Shown here: in pieces, positions 51,642 through 62,228 of the stretch
Layout: every line of letters starts with the position of its first letter
Position numbering within the stretch: the first letter of the stretch is position 1
NCBI RefSeq assembly: GCF_024721975.1
Contig: NZ_JANQBB010000002.1
Location: 434,001 to 498,000 of the forward strand
Origin: Paenibacillus endoradicis
Lineage (GTDB): Bacteria; Bacillota; Bacilli; Paenibacillales; Paenibacillaceae
Reading direction: 5' to 3'
DNA length: 64,000 nucleotides
Notes under the pieces: generated by a model
Database searches by the model: none
Told to the model about the DNA's origin: nothing
What the model saw: only the letters and a program-made list of their open reading frames with translations
Position numbers and translations under genes: made by a program

Positions 51642-53546
51642 CTAGTCGAGTTCTACTTCGCCCGACGCTCCATTCGCAAACTGACTCGCATACAATTCTG
51701 AGTAGAATCCACCACTTGCAAGCAACTGATCATGAGAACCTTGCTCAATTACCGAACCTTGATTCATAACTAGTATAAGATCCGCATCTTTAATCGTCGA
51801 TAGGCGATGGGCAATAACGAAACTAGTTCTACCTTCCATCAAGTTATTCATCGCTTGCTGAATATGAAGTTCTGTACGAGTATCGACACTACTTGTTGCT
51901 TCATCAAGAATAAGCATCGATGGATCTGCGAGAATAGCACGCGCTATCGTAAGTAACTGCTTCTGACCTGAAGAAATATTCGATGCCTCTTCATTCAGAA
52001 TCGTATTGTAGCCTTCTGGAAGTGTACGAATAAAGTGATCCGCGTGAGCCGCCTTCGCTGCTGCAATAATTTCTTCTTCTGAAGCGCCGTCTCGACCATA
52101 AGCGATGTTATCTCGAATTGTACCATTGAATAGCCATGTATCTTGTAGCACCATACCGAATAATGAACGCACATAAGAACGTTCAAATTGATCAATTGAT
52201 TTACCATCAATCGTAATTGCTCCGGCTTGAATATTGTAGAAACGCATCAATAGATTAACCAGTGTTGTTTTACCTGCACCTGTTGGACCAACAATAGCAA
52301 TTGTCTGACCACTTTTCACATCAAGGTTCAAATCTTCCATAAGTACAGCATCATCCTTGTAACCAAACTTCACATGTTGGAATGATACATTACCTTGTGG
52401 ATTAGCTATTTTTACGTTAGGATTCAGATCTTTTTCTTCTTCTACCTCATCTAATAATTCAAATACGCGCTCTGCCGAAGCGATTGTCGATTGAATAATG
52501 TTAGCAATATTTGCAGTCTGTGTAATTGGCATTGTAAATTGTCTTGCATATTGAATAAAGGCTTGAATATTACCTACCGAAATGACGCCATTCGTCACTT
52601 GAATCCCACCAACGACGCAGATAAGTACATAGCCTATGTTACCGATAAAGCCCATCAAAGGCATCATAATACCAGACATAAATTGTGCACGCCAGCTAGA
52701 TTGATATAACTTATCGTTCATCTCTTCAAATCGTTGAATCGATTCTTTCTCCCGACCAAACGCTTTCACAATCGTATGGCCTGTGTACATTTCTTCGACA
52801 TGACCATTCAATTCGCCTAATTGATTTTGTTGATTTTTGAAATGTCGCTGTGATTTCTTCGCAACAACCGCTATTACAATAAAACTTAATGGTAACGTAA
52901 GAATGAGAATAAGCGTCAACAACGGACTAATCGTTAGCATCATAATAATGATACCAATAATCGTTACAACGGACGTGATCATTTGCGTTAAGCTCTGTTG
53001 TAACGTATTTGCCACGTTATCCACATCATTGACGACACGACTAAGAATATCCCCATTAGAGCGTGAATCAAAAAACTTAAGTGGTAATCTGCCCAGTTTG
53101 TGATTCACATCTTCTCTCAGCTGATATACAACTTTTTGTGCTACTTTAGCCATCAAAAACTGTTGAATAAATCCAAATACTGCGCTAATGACGTAAAGAA
53201 GAGCTAAGATCGCTAATATAAATGCAACCCCTTTAAAATCGATCGCTGCCCCAGCAATACCATCTTTCTTCGCTAACCAACCATCCAATATAATATCAGT
53301 AGCCTCACCTAACACTCGTGGACTTACTATAGAAAATACTGTACTTAATATCGCTGTTAGAAATACAATAAATAACCTTACTTGATATGGTTTCAAGTAT
53401 TGCAATAATCGTTTGAGTGTACCTTTGAAATCTTTTGCCTTAGCTCCAGGCATCATCATTCCTGGAGGACCACCACCTGGACCACCCGGAGGTCTACCTC
53501 CACCATGCCTACTACCTGTGTGCGTCGCTCTTTCGCTCTTACTCAT
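51642..53546 (-). CDS. ABC exporter half, canonical ATPase (YfiC-like)
   Basis: 634 residues. A Gly/Pro-rich N-terminal extension (HGGGRPPGGPGGGPPGMMMP) is followed by six membrane helices and an ATPase domain: Walker A GPTGAGKTTLV, signature NISSGQKQLLT, Walker B LILDEATSSVD with the catalytic Glu, then H-loop AHRLST. It overlaps the other half by 4 bases. The signature's ISSGQ instead of LSGGQ and the other half's degenerate Walker B show a heterodimeric exporter with one active site, as in BmrCD/TM287-288. Substrate probably drugs or lipids, not known. Confidence 0.92.
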   Translation of the reverse strand: MSKSERATHTGSRHGGGRPPGGPGGGPPGMMMPGAKAKDFKGTLKRLLQYLKPYQVRLFIVFLTAILSTVFSIVSPRVLGEATDIILDGWLAKKDGIAGAAIDFKGVAFILAILALLYVISAVFGFIQQFLMAKVAQKVVYQLREDVNHKLGRLPLKFFDSRSNGDILSRVVNDVDNVANTLQQSLTQMITSVVTIIGIIIMMLTISPLLTLILILTLPLSFIVIAVVAKKSQRHFKNQQNQLGELNGHVEEMYTGHTIVKAFGREKESIQRFEEMNDKLYQSSWRAQFMSGIMMPLMGFIGNIGYVLICVVGGIQVTNGVISVGNIQAFIQYARQFTMPITQTANIANIIQSTIASAERVFELLDEVEEEKDLNPNVKIANPQGNVSFQHVKFGYKDDAVLMEDLNLDVKSGQTIAIVGPTGAGKTTLVNLLMRFYNIQAGAITIDGKSIDQFERSYVRSLFGMVLQDTWLFNGTIRDNIAYGRDGASEEEIIAAAKAAHADHFIRTLPEGYNTILNEEASNISSGQKQLLTIARAILADPSMLILDEATSSVDTRTELHIQQAMNNLMEGRTSFVIAHRLSTIKDADLILVMNQGSVIEQGSHDQLLASGGFYSELYASQFANGASGEVELD

Positions 53547-55273
53547 GCGCTCTCCTCCTCTGTTAACTGGGATTGCACAATTTCACGATAGACGTCTGAT
53601 GACTCTAGTAGCTCCGCATGAGTTCCTTTGCCAACAAGCTCTCCTTCGTCAAGTACAATAATCTGATCGGCATTCATAACAGTGCTGATCCGTTGCGCAA
53701 CGATGATCATCGCTGCATCAGATACTTGATCCTTCAAGGCAGCTCTAAGAGTTGAATCCGTCTTATAGTCTAATGCTGAGAAGCTATCGTCGAACAGATA
53801 TAGACTTGGACGTCTAACAAGTGCGCGAGCAATGGACAGACGTTGCTTCTGTCCTCCAGATATATTCGTTCCACCTTGAGCAAGTATTGTATCAAATCCA
53901 TGCTCCATTTTCTCAACAAACCCAATTGCTTGAGCAATGGTTGCTGCTTCTCGAACTTCCGCTTCTGAAGCATCTTGTTTTCCTTGACGAATATTTTCAG
54001 AAATTGTCCCACTAAAAATCGTCGTCTTTTGCGGTACGAGTGAAATATTGCCCCGTAATTGTTCAACTGACCAATCTTTCACATTAACGCCTGAAAATTC
54101 TATCGAACCTTCATTACAATCAAAGAAGCGCTCAATAAGATTAATAATCGTTGACTTACCTGAACCTGTACCACCTATAATCGCCGTAATTTCTCCCGGC
54201 TTACATTCAAAATTAATGTTTGTAATAGCAGGTTTTTCAGCTCCCGGATATGTAAATGACACATTATTAAAGGTTACCGTACCTAATAGATGAGCATCTT
54301 TCACAGAGCGATTATTGCGCTCTGTAATTGTTGGCTCAATATCTAAAACTTCATTAATACGAGTCGCTGAAACTTGTGCACGTGGCAACATAACTATCAT
54401 CATTGACATCATGACAAGTGAGAACATAATTTGCATTGCATATTGGATGAAGGCCATAAGATCACCAATAAACATTTCTCCCATATCAATACGTTGACTA
54501 CCGAACCATACTATGCCAATCGTAGATAAGTTCATAATAAGCATCATGAGCGGCATCATAAATGCCATAATTTGATTGACTTTTACCGCTGTATTCATGA
54601 GATCAGCATTCGAATCTGTAAATCGTTTTTGCTCGTAACCAGTACGGTTAAATGCACGGATTACACGAATTCCCGTTAAGCTTTCACGAAGTACCAGATT
54701 GATACGATCCAGTTTCTTCTGCATAATTTTGAAGTATGGCATACCTTTACGAATGATTAGCAGAATCGCAGCGACTAACACTGGAATAGATACTAGTAGT
54801 ACTAAGGAAAGATGACTATCTTTGGAGAATGCCATAATTAGACCACCAATACACATCATTGGAGCCATAACCATCATTCTTAACATCATCAGCAATACTT
54901 GCTGAACTTGATTAATATCGTTTGTCGTACGAGTAATAAGTGATGCTGTTCCTACTTGATCAAATTCTTGTAATGAAAACCCTTCAACTTTAGTAAATAC
55001 TTTTTTCCGTACAATTTTTCCGAACATCGATGAAACTTTAGATGCATAAAAACTAGCAAATATAGCTACGATCGTGCCCCCAATAGAAATGAGCAACATC
55101 ACTCCGCCCATACTCCAAATATAGCTTGTTTCGCCATTAATAATTCCTCTGTTAACGATATCTGACATTAATGTAGGTAAATATAGATCAGATAAAGCTT
55201 GCAACAGAATCAATACAAAAATGCAGATGATTGTGAACGTATAAGGCTTTAAGAATCGAAATAGCTTTAGCAA
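53543..55273 (-). CDS. ABC exporter half with degenerate Walker B (YfiB-like)
   Basis: 576 residues, TTG start with AAGGAGTG upstream. Six membrane helices and an ATPase domain: Walker A GGTGSGKSTII, intact signature NISGGQKQRLS, but Walker B LYLFDDSFSALD carries Ser-Phe where the catalytic Glu should be. That is the usual non-catalytic site of heterodimeric exporters; its partner is the following gene, overlapping by 4 bases. The two probably form one transporter. Confidence 0.92.
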   Translation of the reverse strand: MLKLFRFLKPYTFTIICIFVLILLQALSDLYLPTLMSDIVNRGIINGETSYIWSMGGVMLLISIGGTIVAIFASFYASKVSSMFGKIVRKKVFTKVEGFSLQEFDQVGTASLITRTTNDINQVQQVLLMMLRMMVMAPMMCIGGLIMAFSKDSHLSLVLLVSIPVLVAAILLIIRKGMPYFKIMQKKLDRINLVLRESLTGIRVIRAFNRTGYEQKRFTDSNADLMNTAVKVNQIMAFMMPLMMLIMNLSTIGIVWFGSQRIDMGEMFIGDLMAFIQYAMQIMFSLVMMSMMIVMLPRAQVSATRINEVLDIEPTITERNNRSVKDAHLLGTVTFNNVSFTYPGAEKPAITNINFECKPGEITAIIGGTGSGKSTIINLIERFFDCNEGSIEFSGVNVKDWSVEQLRGNISLVPQKTTIFSGTISENIRQGKQDASEAEVREAATIAQAIGFVEKMEHGFDTILAQGGTNISGGQKQRLSIARALVRRPSLYLFDDSFSALDYKTDSTLRAALKDQVSDAAMIIVAQRISTVMNADQIIVLDEGELVGKGTHAELLESSDVYREIVQSQLTEEESA

Positions 55274-55505
55274 GTAAACACTCCTTCTTTCTTCTCATAG
55301 AGATGCATTCGTCCATTTGCTTTCCATAAATGACTTTCTATACTGAGCAGTACATCCTAATAACCAAATTATATCAATGGATGTAGGTCAACTTCAACTT
55401 TTGCAAAAGTACATGTCCTTTAGTATATTACACTTCGCCAGACTTATGGAAATAAGCACACAATTACTTTCGTTAATTAGCATTCCCCCACTTTAAACAT
55501 AAAAA
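55274..55505. other. Gene-free interval
   Basis: About 230 A+T-rich bases upstream of the exporter operon, presumably with its promoter. Nothing else is seen. Confidence 0.35.
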
Positions 55506-55544
55506 ATCACTTCTACCCCATTTATGCAAAAAGGTAAAAGTGAT
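55506..55544 (-). terminator. Terminator of the chemotaxis-transducer gene
   Basis: Arms ATCACTT-TACC / GGTA-AAGTGAT (one mismatch) followed by a six-T run on the minus strand, 11 bases after the stop. Confidence 0.82.
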
Positions 55545-55554
55545 CCTATTCATC

Positions 55555-57033
55555 TTACTTTTTCAAATTGTAACTTATTTCAGTTAGTTTTCTTATTAAT
55601 GGTGCGAGACGACTATTTGAATCGTATTGACGATTCGTTGCGGATGCTACTGATTTAGTCTTATCTTTAATTTCATATGCGAAATTACTCATTTTAATAA
55701 GTGATGTAGAGGCATCTACAGTGCTAGCTGCTACCTTTTCTGTTGATTTTGAAACGAGGTGAAACTTTGTCACAGACTCATCGATTAAAGTTATCATCTC
55801 CTGCAGTAACTGACCCATTATTCCGATACGATCTACAGCATTATTTACTTCATCCATAACGGATTGCATCGCTTCTACAGAGAGATTCGTCTCAAGCTCA
55901 ATTTCGCTAACAAGTTTACTAATTTGACTTGCAGCATCGCTACTTTGATCTGCAAGCTTCCCTACCTCACTGGCTACCACAGCGAACCCTTTTCCATACT
56001 CGCCAGCTCGTGCTGCTTCGATCGATGCGTTAATTGCAAGTAAACGAGTTTGCCTCGCAATAGCTTTAATCGAAGTTGCAATCTGCTGCACTTCGCTTGA
56101 TCTTTCATTCAAGCTACTAATCGTATCGGATGATGCTGTTGAAGCATGATCTAATTTATCCATTTGCGTTAAAATAGAATTCATCATTTGTTGTCCTTGA
56201 CCGGCTTTTTGCGACATATTATTTGCAAGCTGAACAACGACAATATTGCTATTTGATATATCTTTAAGTCCTGTTGAAATATTGAATACAGCTGTTGAAG
56301 CATTCGATGAAAATTGACTATTGTCCTCAGCATCACCAGATATGCTTTGTATTTCCGTTACAATTTGCTCCAAATCTTGTTGCGTATTATCGTAGAGTGA
56401 CTGTAGCTGGAAGGCAGCCTCTGATAATTGCTCAGAACTAACAATCATTTGTTGCATAATAGTTTGTAATTGTACTTGTTCCCTCACCGTTGCATCCAAT
56501 TCTAATCGCAATTTGTGCTTATGATAGATTTGCCAAGTTAATGCCCCTGAAGTAGCAACTAGAAATATCGCATGATAAGAAACCATCGTTAAACTATATT
56601 CCCCTACTGGAACTCCGAATACATACTCTGTAAATACAAGGAATCCTAGTACATGTTGAATGGTGAATAGAATAGTCATAACAAGTATAACTTTTATGTT
56701 TTCATAGTAACTGATCATAGCTAGCACCATAAAAATTGAAAAGTGGTATTCCAACATCCCATTCCCTGCTGCTACCATTCCAATACTCGAAAAGGTTAGT
56801 GTTAGCATATTAAGCCATGGTATAGCTGTCCTTTCCTTATTCCATCTAGATAAGAACCAAGTAATACTATAGAGCAATGCTGGAATTAGCACTAATGTTA
56901 ATGTAATACGATGATCATTTTGTATATGGTGAGCAGTGGAATGAATCATAAATTGACGATGCAGAAAATAGATTCCTATTGTAGCGATAACGATGATTAG
57001 CGATAATCTTGTCACCACTTTATCCTGCTGCAT
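55555..57033 (-). CDS. Methyl-accepting chemotaxis-type protein with polytopic membrane domain
   Basis: 492 residues from the ATG at 57033: AGAGGGG sits directly against the upstream ATG (57042), so the lower one is used. Six hydrophobic segments fill residues 1-190 (no extracellular binding domain is evident), then a cytoplasmic signalling region with the conserved hairpin tip around [36 protein letters not shown]. The membrane domain replaces a ligand-binding one, as in energy- or membrane-sensing transducers. Single gene. No adjacent che genes. Confidence 0.88.
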   Translation of the reverse strand: MQQDKVVTRLSLIIVIATIGIYFLHRQFMIHSTAHHIQNDHRITLTLVLIPALLYSITWFLSRWNKERTAIPWLNMLTLTFSSIGMVAAGNGMLEYHFSIFMVLAMISYYENIKVILVMTILFTIQHVLGFLVFTEYVFGVPVGEYSLTMVSYHAIFLVATSGALTWQIYHKHKLRLELDATVREQVQLQTIMQQMIVSSEQLSEAAFQLQSLYDNTQQDLEQIVTEIQSISGDAEDNSQFSSNASTAVFNISTGLKDISNSNIVVVQLANNMSQKAGQGQQMMNSILTQMDKLDHASTASSDTISSLNERSSEVQQIATSIKAIARQTRLLAINASIEAARAGEYGKGFAVVASEVGKLADQSSDAASQISKLVSEIELETNLSVEAMQSVMDEVNNAVDRIGIMGQLLQEMITLIDESVTKFHLVSKSTEKVAASTVDASTSLIKMSNFAYEIKDKTKSVASATNRQYDSNSRLAPLIRKLTEISYNLKK

Positions 57034-57202
57034 AGTTGTCATCCCCTCTAAAAAATTGAATCGTACATAATTAAACAGCCACGAAACATACTACTTATGA
57101 CATTTCTTTCACAAAAAGGATTGCCTTATATTTATACATTTACTTTGCATTATTATCCCTCTATAATTGTATAATTGAAATTTTATGAAAAGAGAGGACA
57201 AC

Positions 57203-58672
57203 ATGAACAAGCATAAGTTACACGTATTATATGTATCGCTCCTAGCAATGGTTCTTCTAATTGTTTCTTTCGGGCCAGCATTTTCTGCTTTTGCTGAAGA
57301 AGTAACTCCACCTCCGAAAAAAACGTTAGTTATGGGTACATCACCAGATTTTCCACCTTATGAAAGCGTCGATGCCAAAAATAATGGTGAAATCATTGGA
57401 TTAGATATCGATATAGCCAAATATATTTTAAATGAGCTTGGCTATGAATTAAAAATTGCTAGTATGGACTTTGGTGGACTGATTGCTGCGATGCAGTCAG
57501 GTCGAGTTGACTTTATTATGTCCGGGATGTCTGCTACAGAAGAAAGAAAAAAAAGCGTTGATTTCTCTGATCCATACTACTTTGCGCGTAATACGATCGT
57601 ATCCAAAAAAGATTCGAACTATAATAGCATTGAATCACTTAGCGGAAAAATTATTGGAGCGCAACTCGGTTCTGTACAAGAGGCCGTTGCCTATAGTGTG
57701 GAAGATGCTGCCGAAGTTCGTAAATTGAACAAAATTGCAGATCTTATTCAAGAAATCAATTCTAATCGAGTGGATGCTGCCATTGTAGAAGATGCGGTAG
57801 CTGTCGAAATGACCAATGCAAATGGTCAACTAGTTATGAATTTTCTTCCCGCAGAAGAAAATGATAACGGTTATGCAATAGCGTTTCCGAAAGGGTCGCC
57901 ATATGTGGCTGAATTCAATGCTGTTATTGCCCAAATGCAAGAAAACGGTAAGCTTGATGAGTTACTCTTGAAATGGTTTCCAGATGCTAATGCTACAACA
58001 GCTGGTAATAATAAATTTATCGACTTTAGTGTATTAGAAGGTTATGTTCCTTATATTATGAAAGGTGTCGGCGTTACACTATTATTCACGCTAGTGTCCG
58101 CTGTGCTTGGATTTATTCTAGGAAGTATTCTATCCCTTTGCAAAATCTCTGGCATAAAGCCATTAGAATGGTTTGCTACTGCCTATACATCGATTTTCCG
58201 TGGAACACCATTACTTGTGCAATTAATGTTAATCTATTATGCTACTCCACAATTGACAGGTTATGATATTCCAGCGTTATTGGCAGCAGGTCTTGCCTTT
58301 GGGTTAAACTCTGCAGCTTATCTGTCAGAAACGATTCGTGCAGGAATTATGGCAGTTGATAAAGGTCAACGTGAAGCAGCAATTGCACTTGGTATTCCTT
58401 ACCGTAAGATGATGATCTCTATTATCTTTCCGCAAGCGTTGCGTAATATATTGCCAGCACTAGTGAATGAATGTGTAGCATTAATTAAAGAATCCTCACT
58501 CGTATCGGTAATTGGTGTTACAGATCTCATGCGACGTGCTGATTTTGTACGTGCTTCTACTTTCCGTTCATTCGAGGTATTATTACTCATTGCAGCAATC
58601 TATTATGTGCTTGTGCTTGTATTAACTTCGCTAGCTCGCATGCTCGAAAGGAGATTACGTCGTAGTGATTAA
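57203..58672 (+). CDS. Amino-acid ABC transporter, binding protein-permease fusion (GlnP-type)
   Basis: 489 residues from the ATG at 57203 (AGAGAGGA upstream). A signal peptide is followed by one SBP_bac_3 domain (about 40-265: [36 protein letters not shown]) and then a BPD_transp membrane domain (about 275-485) with [48 protein letters not shown] (EAA loop). One chain does binding and transport, as in lactococcal GlnPQ. Imports a polar amino acid such as Gln, Glu or Arg; specificity not resolved. The stop overlaps the ATPase gene by 8 bases. Confidence 0.93.
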   Translation: MNKHKLHVLYVSLLAMVLLIVSFGPAFSAFAEEVTPPPKKTLVMGTSPDFPPYESVDAKNNGEIIGLDIDIAKYILNELGYELKIASMDFGGLIAAMQSGRVDFIMSGMSATEERKKSVDFSDPYYFARNTIVSKKDSNYNSIESLSGKIIGAQLGSVQEAVAYSVEDAAEVRKLNKIADLIQEINSNRVDAAIVEDAVAVEMTNANGQLVMNFLPAEENDNGYAIAFPKGSPYVAEFNAVIAQMQENGKLDELLLKWFPDANATTAGNNKFIDFSVLEGYVPYIMKGVGVTLLFTLVSAVLGFILGSILSLCKISGIKPLEWFATAYTSIFRGTPLLVQLMLIYYATPQLTGYDIPALLAAGLAFGLNSAAYLSETIRAGIMAVDKGQREAAIALGIPYRKMMISIIFPQALRNILPALVNECVALIKESSLVSVIGVTDLMRRADFVRASTFRSFEVLLLIAAIYYVLVLVLTSLARMLERRLRRSD

Positions 58673-59387
58673 TGTAGATCAATTAACTAAATCATTTGGT
58701 AAAAATCAAGTACTTAAAGGGATTTCGACCTCGATTAGAAAAGGTGAAGTTGTTGCTTTAATCGGTCCATCAGGATCAGGCAAATCGACCTTTCTACGTT
58801 GTCTCAACCTATTAGAAGTTCCTACTAGTGGCGTTATTTCGATTAACGGAGATGAACTAACTGCTCCGAAAGCTAATGTAGCCTCTATAAGACAAAATAT
58901 CGGGATGGTATTCCAACATTTCCATCTCTTCCCGCATATGACTGTTCTTCAAAATATTACGTTTGCTCCAACTCAAGTGAAAGGTATGTCACTTGCAGAA
59001 GCTCAAGAAAAAGGAATGGCGCTGCTTGCTAAAGTAGGCTTGTCCGATAAAGCAGACAGTTATCCTTCAAAACTTTCGGGTGGTCAGAAGCAACGTGTAG
59101 CTATTGCACGATCTCTAGCTATGGAGCCTGAAATTATGTTATTCGATGAACCTACATCTGCACTTGATCCAGAAATGGTCAAGGAAGTACTTAATGTTAT
59201 TAAAGACTTAGCAGACAGTGGGATGACGATGCTGATCGTAACGCATGAGATGAAATTTGCGCGTGAAGCTGCGGATACGATTTACTTCTTGGATCAAGGG
59301 TTGCTAGTTGAAAAAGCTACTCCTGAACAGTTTTTCACTCAGCCGAAAAGCGATCGTGCCATTCGTTTCCTTGAACAAGTATTGTAA
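58665..59387 (+). CDS. Amino-acid ABC transporter ATPase (GlnQ-type)
   Basis: 240 residues, GTG start with AAAGGAGATT upstream and an 8-base overlap with the fused permease. Walker [14 protein letters not shown]-loop [13 protein letters not shown], signature [19 protein letters not shown] and Walker [13 protein letters not shown] are all intact. It powers the fused binding-permease protein. Confidence 0.95.
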   Translation: MINVDQLTKSFGKNQVLKGISTSIRKGEVVALIGPSGSGKSTFLRCLNLLEVPTSGVISINGDELTAPKANVASIRQNIGMVFQHFHLFPHMTVLQNITFAPTQVKGMSLAEAQEKGMALLAKVGLSDKADSYPSKLSGGQKQRVAIARSLAMEPEIMLFDEPTSALDPEMVKEVLNVIKDLADSGMTMLIVTHEMKFAREAADTIYFLDQGLLVEKATPEQFFTQPKSDRAIRFLEQVL

Positions 59388-59425
59388 AATGTAATAATCG
59401 ATATAGGTCATATAAATAGAATATA

Positions 59426-59474
59426 AAAAGGGAGTTCACATAATGATTGTTCATCATCATGTGAACTCCCTTTT
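59426..59474. terminator. Terminator of the amino-acid transporter operon
   Basis: 16-bp perfect arms (59426-59441 and 59459-59474) with A/T borders, 17-base loop. Acts on the plus strand and perhaps against the patatin gene. Confidence 0.85.
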
Positions 59475-59515
59475 CGCTTCGTCGTTATTAGAGTCCGCTT
59501 TTTGAACTACCTCTA
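59475..59515 (-). repeat. Intergenic palindromic repeat, copy F (terminus only)
   Basis: On the minus strand TAGAGGTAGTTCAAAAAG, then CGGACTC: the element terminus. The first TAG is the stop codon of the patatin gene (59513-59515). About 40 bases are kept and the rest is missing. Confidence 0.65.
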
Positions 59516-61384
59516 CACTAGAAGCTGTATTTGTTGCTGGATAATAGCAGTATACCCCTGCGTCACCTGCTCGCCTGCATCAATATATTGCTTAAAGTCT
59601 TTGAAGCCATTCTGAATATGATCTAATTCTGGACGAATAACAACATCAGCCATTTGTAATTCTTCCTTCACTAGTTTCGCACTCATAATATCGATTGTAT
59701 TGAGCAACGATTTCACAAAATTTGTAGGTGCTCCTTTTGTGAAATCTTGTGAGCATACATTAACGGCAACGACGATATCTGCTCCCATACTTCTTGTTAA
59801 TGCAGCAGGGACTGGATGAACAACTGCGCCATCTACGAGCGTTTTTCCTTGATATTGCACAGGACGCATCACTGCTGGAATCGCTGTACTTGCGGCGATT
59901 GCTCTAGCAAGTGATCCTTTACGCATAATGTGTGCCTCGCCAGTATTGGAATCAGATGCAACAGCGGCAAAAGGTATTGATAATTGCTCAATTTGAGCAT
60001 TACCTAAATAACTTTCGATAAAATTAATCAACGGTTCATTATGTACAATGGATTTTTTGGGGAAAGTCAGGCTAACAATATTGTTCCATTTCAACTTAGT
60101 CACAGCTTTTTCTAACTCATCTACGGACATACCAGCTGCAAAAGCTCCACCAACTAATGACCCTGCACTTGTTCCTGCAATAATATCAATTGGAATTCCA
60201 GCTTGTTGTAGTGATCGAATAACTCCGATATGAGACATTCCACGTAACGCACCACTTCCAAGTGCTAGACCTACTGTCGGTCTCATACCTGGCTTTCTAG
60301 AGCGATTGAATTTCAGATGTGAGCTTTGAATCGTACGACCTTCACTCACAATGTAGGCTGCTTCAACAATCGTAATCAACTCTGATACGTTTTGTGTTAA
60401 ATAAGGGAACAGCGCAAGCATTCTAAGCGCTTCTTCTGATATAGTGTCCAGTGGATACTCCTCTAATGCTGCATCTTGTGTTTTCTGCAAATAATGTTTT
60501 GCTAAGAACGGTATATCTTCGGCACGTTCTCGTAATGGCTCTATTGCAATGATATGGCATCCAGCTATTGTTCGTTCATCACAGCAAGTCATGATCAAAT
60601 GCATTTGTTGGTTACGTTCTAAAATTTCATGAATGATAGATGGGTCTAGTTGTTCTATATTTTCAATTATTAATGTACCTCTTTGACTCGCTGCTACGAG
60701 TGAATCCCATTCACTCCAGTTGAATCGCTCTGCTTCAATAGAGATAAGGGGTTCATTTTGGCGGTTAGATGTATAATGGATCCGCCGAGCCACATGTCTC
60801 TTGCCTACTCCTGCCTCACCTATAATGAGTACAGTATCCACTTCATTACGATAACGTTCAATTAGCGCTCGTATTTCAACCATATGATCACTAATTCCGA
60901 TTAACTCTCCGTATCGATCTCGATCATCCAATTCATTGCGCTTCATCAAGTATAAATTTTTTGAATACTCTTCACTTACTCTTATATTAGATTGCTGAAT
61001 ACGTTTCACCATCGCTTCAATCATATGTTTCCGAAAAACTTGACTACGATCCATTAGACTAAGCATACCATCCCTACTTAGGGTAAACGCTTGTACAGCT
61101 GATGTAGCTTTTACAGTCGCGCTAATCGGATCACCTGTCATGCAAGACATTTCACCGAAAAACGCTCCAATTGTGAGTGTTGCAATATGAATATTACTGG
61201 GATGTTCCAAACAAATATCTACCGTTCCCTCTTCAAGTATGTACAAGCTTGTTCCAACATGTCCTTGTTGTATAATAGGTACATCTTGTTGAAAGCAAAC
61301 GCAGGATAGGTAAGGTAATAATTGGTGTAACTCACTTTCACTCATTTGCTGAAATATGGGAAGTTTCCGTAATCTATGAATCAT
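59513..61384 (-). CDS. cNMP-domain / sigma-54-activator-like AAA+ / patatin fusion protein
   Basis: 623 residues with three domains. Residues 8-125: cyclic-nucleotide-binding fold, but the phosphate cassette reads FGEMSCMTGDPISATV with Ser where the ligand-binding Arg is expected. Residues about 158-350: an AAA+ domain of the sigma-54-activator type, with Walker A GEAGVGKR (189-196), Walker B-like GTLIIEN and LRERAEDIPFL (284-294), but no ELFGHEKGAFTGA loop. Residues 372-540: patatin lipase with oxyanion loop GSGALRG, nucleophile Ser406 in GTSAG and Asp518 in DGA. No helix-turn-helix at the end. It should be a regulated cytoplasmic or membrane-associated phospholipase. A related architecture is NTE (cNMP + patatin), without AAA. 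Confidence 0.88.
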   Translation of the reverse strand: MIHRLRKLPIFQQMSESELHQLLPYLSCVCFQQDVPIIQQGHVGTSLYILEEGTVDICLEHPSNIHIATLTIGAFFGEMSCMTGDPISATVKATSAVQAFTLSRDGMLSLMDRSQVFRKHMIEAMVKRIQQSNIRVSEEYSKNLYLMKRNELDDRDRYGELIGISDHMVEIRALIERYRNEVDTVLIIGEAGVGKRHVARRIHYTSNRQNEPLISIEAERFNWSEWDSLVAASQRGTLIIENIEQLDPSIIHEILERNQQMHLIMTCCDERTIAGCHIIAIEPLRERAEDIPFLAKHYLQKTQDAALEEYPLDTISEEALRMLALFPYLTQNVSELITIVEAAYIVSEGRTIQSSHLKFNRSRKPGMRPTVGLALGSGALRGMSHIGVIRSLQQAGIPIDIIAGTSAGSLVGGAFAAGMSVDELEKAVTKLKWNNIVSLTFPKKSIVHNEPLINFIESYLGNAQIEQLSIPFAAVASDSNTGEAHIMRKGSLARAIAASTAIPAVMRPVQYQGKTLVDGAVVHPVPAALTRSMGADIVVAVNVCSQDFTKGAPTNFVKSLLNTIDIMSAKLVKEELQMADVVIRPELDHIQNGFKDFKQYIDAGEQVTQGYTAIIQQQIQLLV

Positions 61385-61569
61385 GTAGGTTATTAATCTC
61401 CTCTGTCATCATTAGTTGACCATGCTTTATATTTCGTCTAACTCATTCATACGATAATCGTTGATTTATGTTAATATCTATTTCTTATAACTATAGACTC
61501 TTGATATATATTAGTAAATAATGAAAATTCCTTACTTAAAAGTTACTTTCTATAAGATTGGAGCTCTGA

Positions 61570-62067
61570 ATGATGATTACAATAGTCCCACCCTATTCTC
61601 TAATCGCTATGTCGGAACAAGATGGATCGTCTATCTGTCAATGGCGATACCCTTCACCCTATCATGTCTACAATTGGCCTTCATGGGACATCGTTAAACA
61701 ACAAGAAATAGAGTTTGGAGATACTGAAATTCGTTCTAATCAATATCGTAGCATAATAGATTTTAGCGGTAAATTAATTGGATTTGTGCAACTATTTGCA
61801 ATGCAAACAAACATTAGAATAGCACTTTTTCTTGCTCCAGCATATTGCGGGCTCGGTATTGGTCAGACAGTAATGCAATTAGCAATAGAGGAAGTTATTG
61901 AACTCTATGCTAACTATGAAATTGATTTAGAAGTTGAAACATGGAACGAGCGAGCAATTGCTAGCTACTTACGATCCGGCTTTGTCATTGCAGATCAATA
62001 TGCACTGCCCTCTCGGAATGATCGTTCAATTAGAGATGTATATTGTATGGTCTATCAAGCTCAATAG
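61570..62067 (+). CDS. GNAT-family N-acetyltransferase
   Basis: 165 residues. The acetyl-CoA segment IALFLAPAYCGLGIGQTVMQLAI, followed by VETWNERAIASYLRSGFVIADQY, marks the GNAT fold. The substrate is unknown. ATG at 61570 with GGAG 6 bases upstream. Single gene, divergent from the patatin gene and convergent with the acyltransferase. Confidence 0.82.
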   Translation: MMITIVPPYSLIAMSEQDGSSICQWRYPSPYHVYNWPSWDIVKQQEIEFGDTEIRSNQYRSIIDFSGKLIGFVQLFAMQTNIRIALFLAPAYCGLGIGQTVMQLAIEEVIELYANYEIDLEVETWNERAIASYLRSGFVIADQYALPSRNDRSIRDVYCMVYQAQ

Positions 62068-62129
62068 CTTCGTAAATATATGATTAATCTCATAAGTGAT
62101 TTTTCTATCATTTTAATCGTAGATATACA

Positions 62130-62176
62130 AATAAGCTCAAAGGTCACATCAGCCAGATGTAATCTTTGAGCTTATT
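62130..62176. terminator. Bidirectional terminator
   Basis: Arms AATAAGCTCAAAG / CTTTGAGCTTATT (62130-62142 and 62164-62176) plus inner ACATC/GATGT, between convergent genes. Confidence 0.8.
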
Positions 62177-62228
62177 AATTATATGAACAACTCATTTAAC
62201 TAATAGTAAGTAATCTGAAAAACTCGCT

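Noticed and set aside
51642..55273. Degenerate Walker B as a sign of a broken gene
   Set aside because: Loss of the catalytic Glu in one half is the normal state of heterodimeric exporters; both frames are intact and overlapping.
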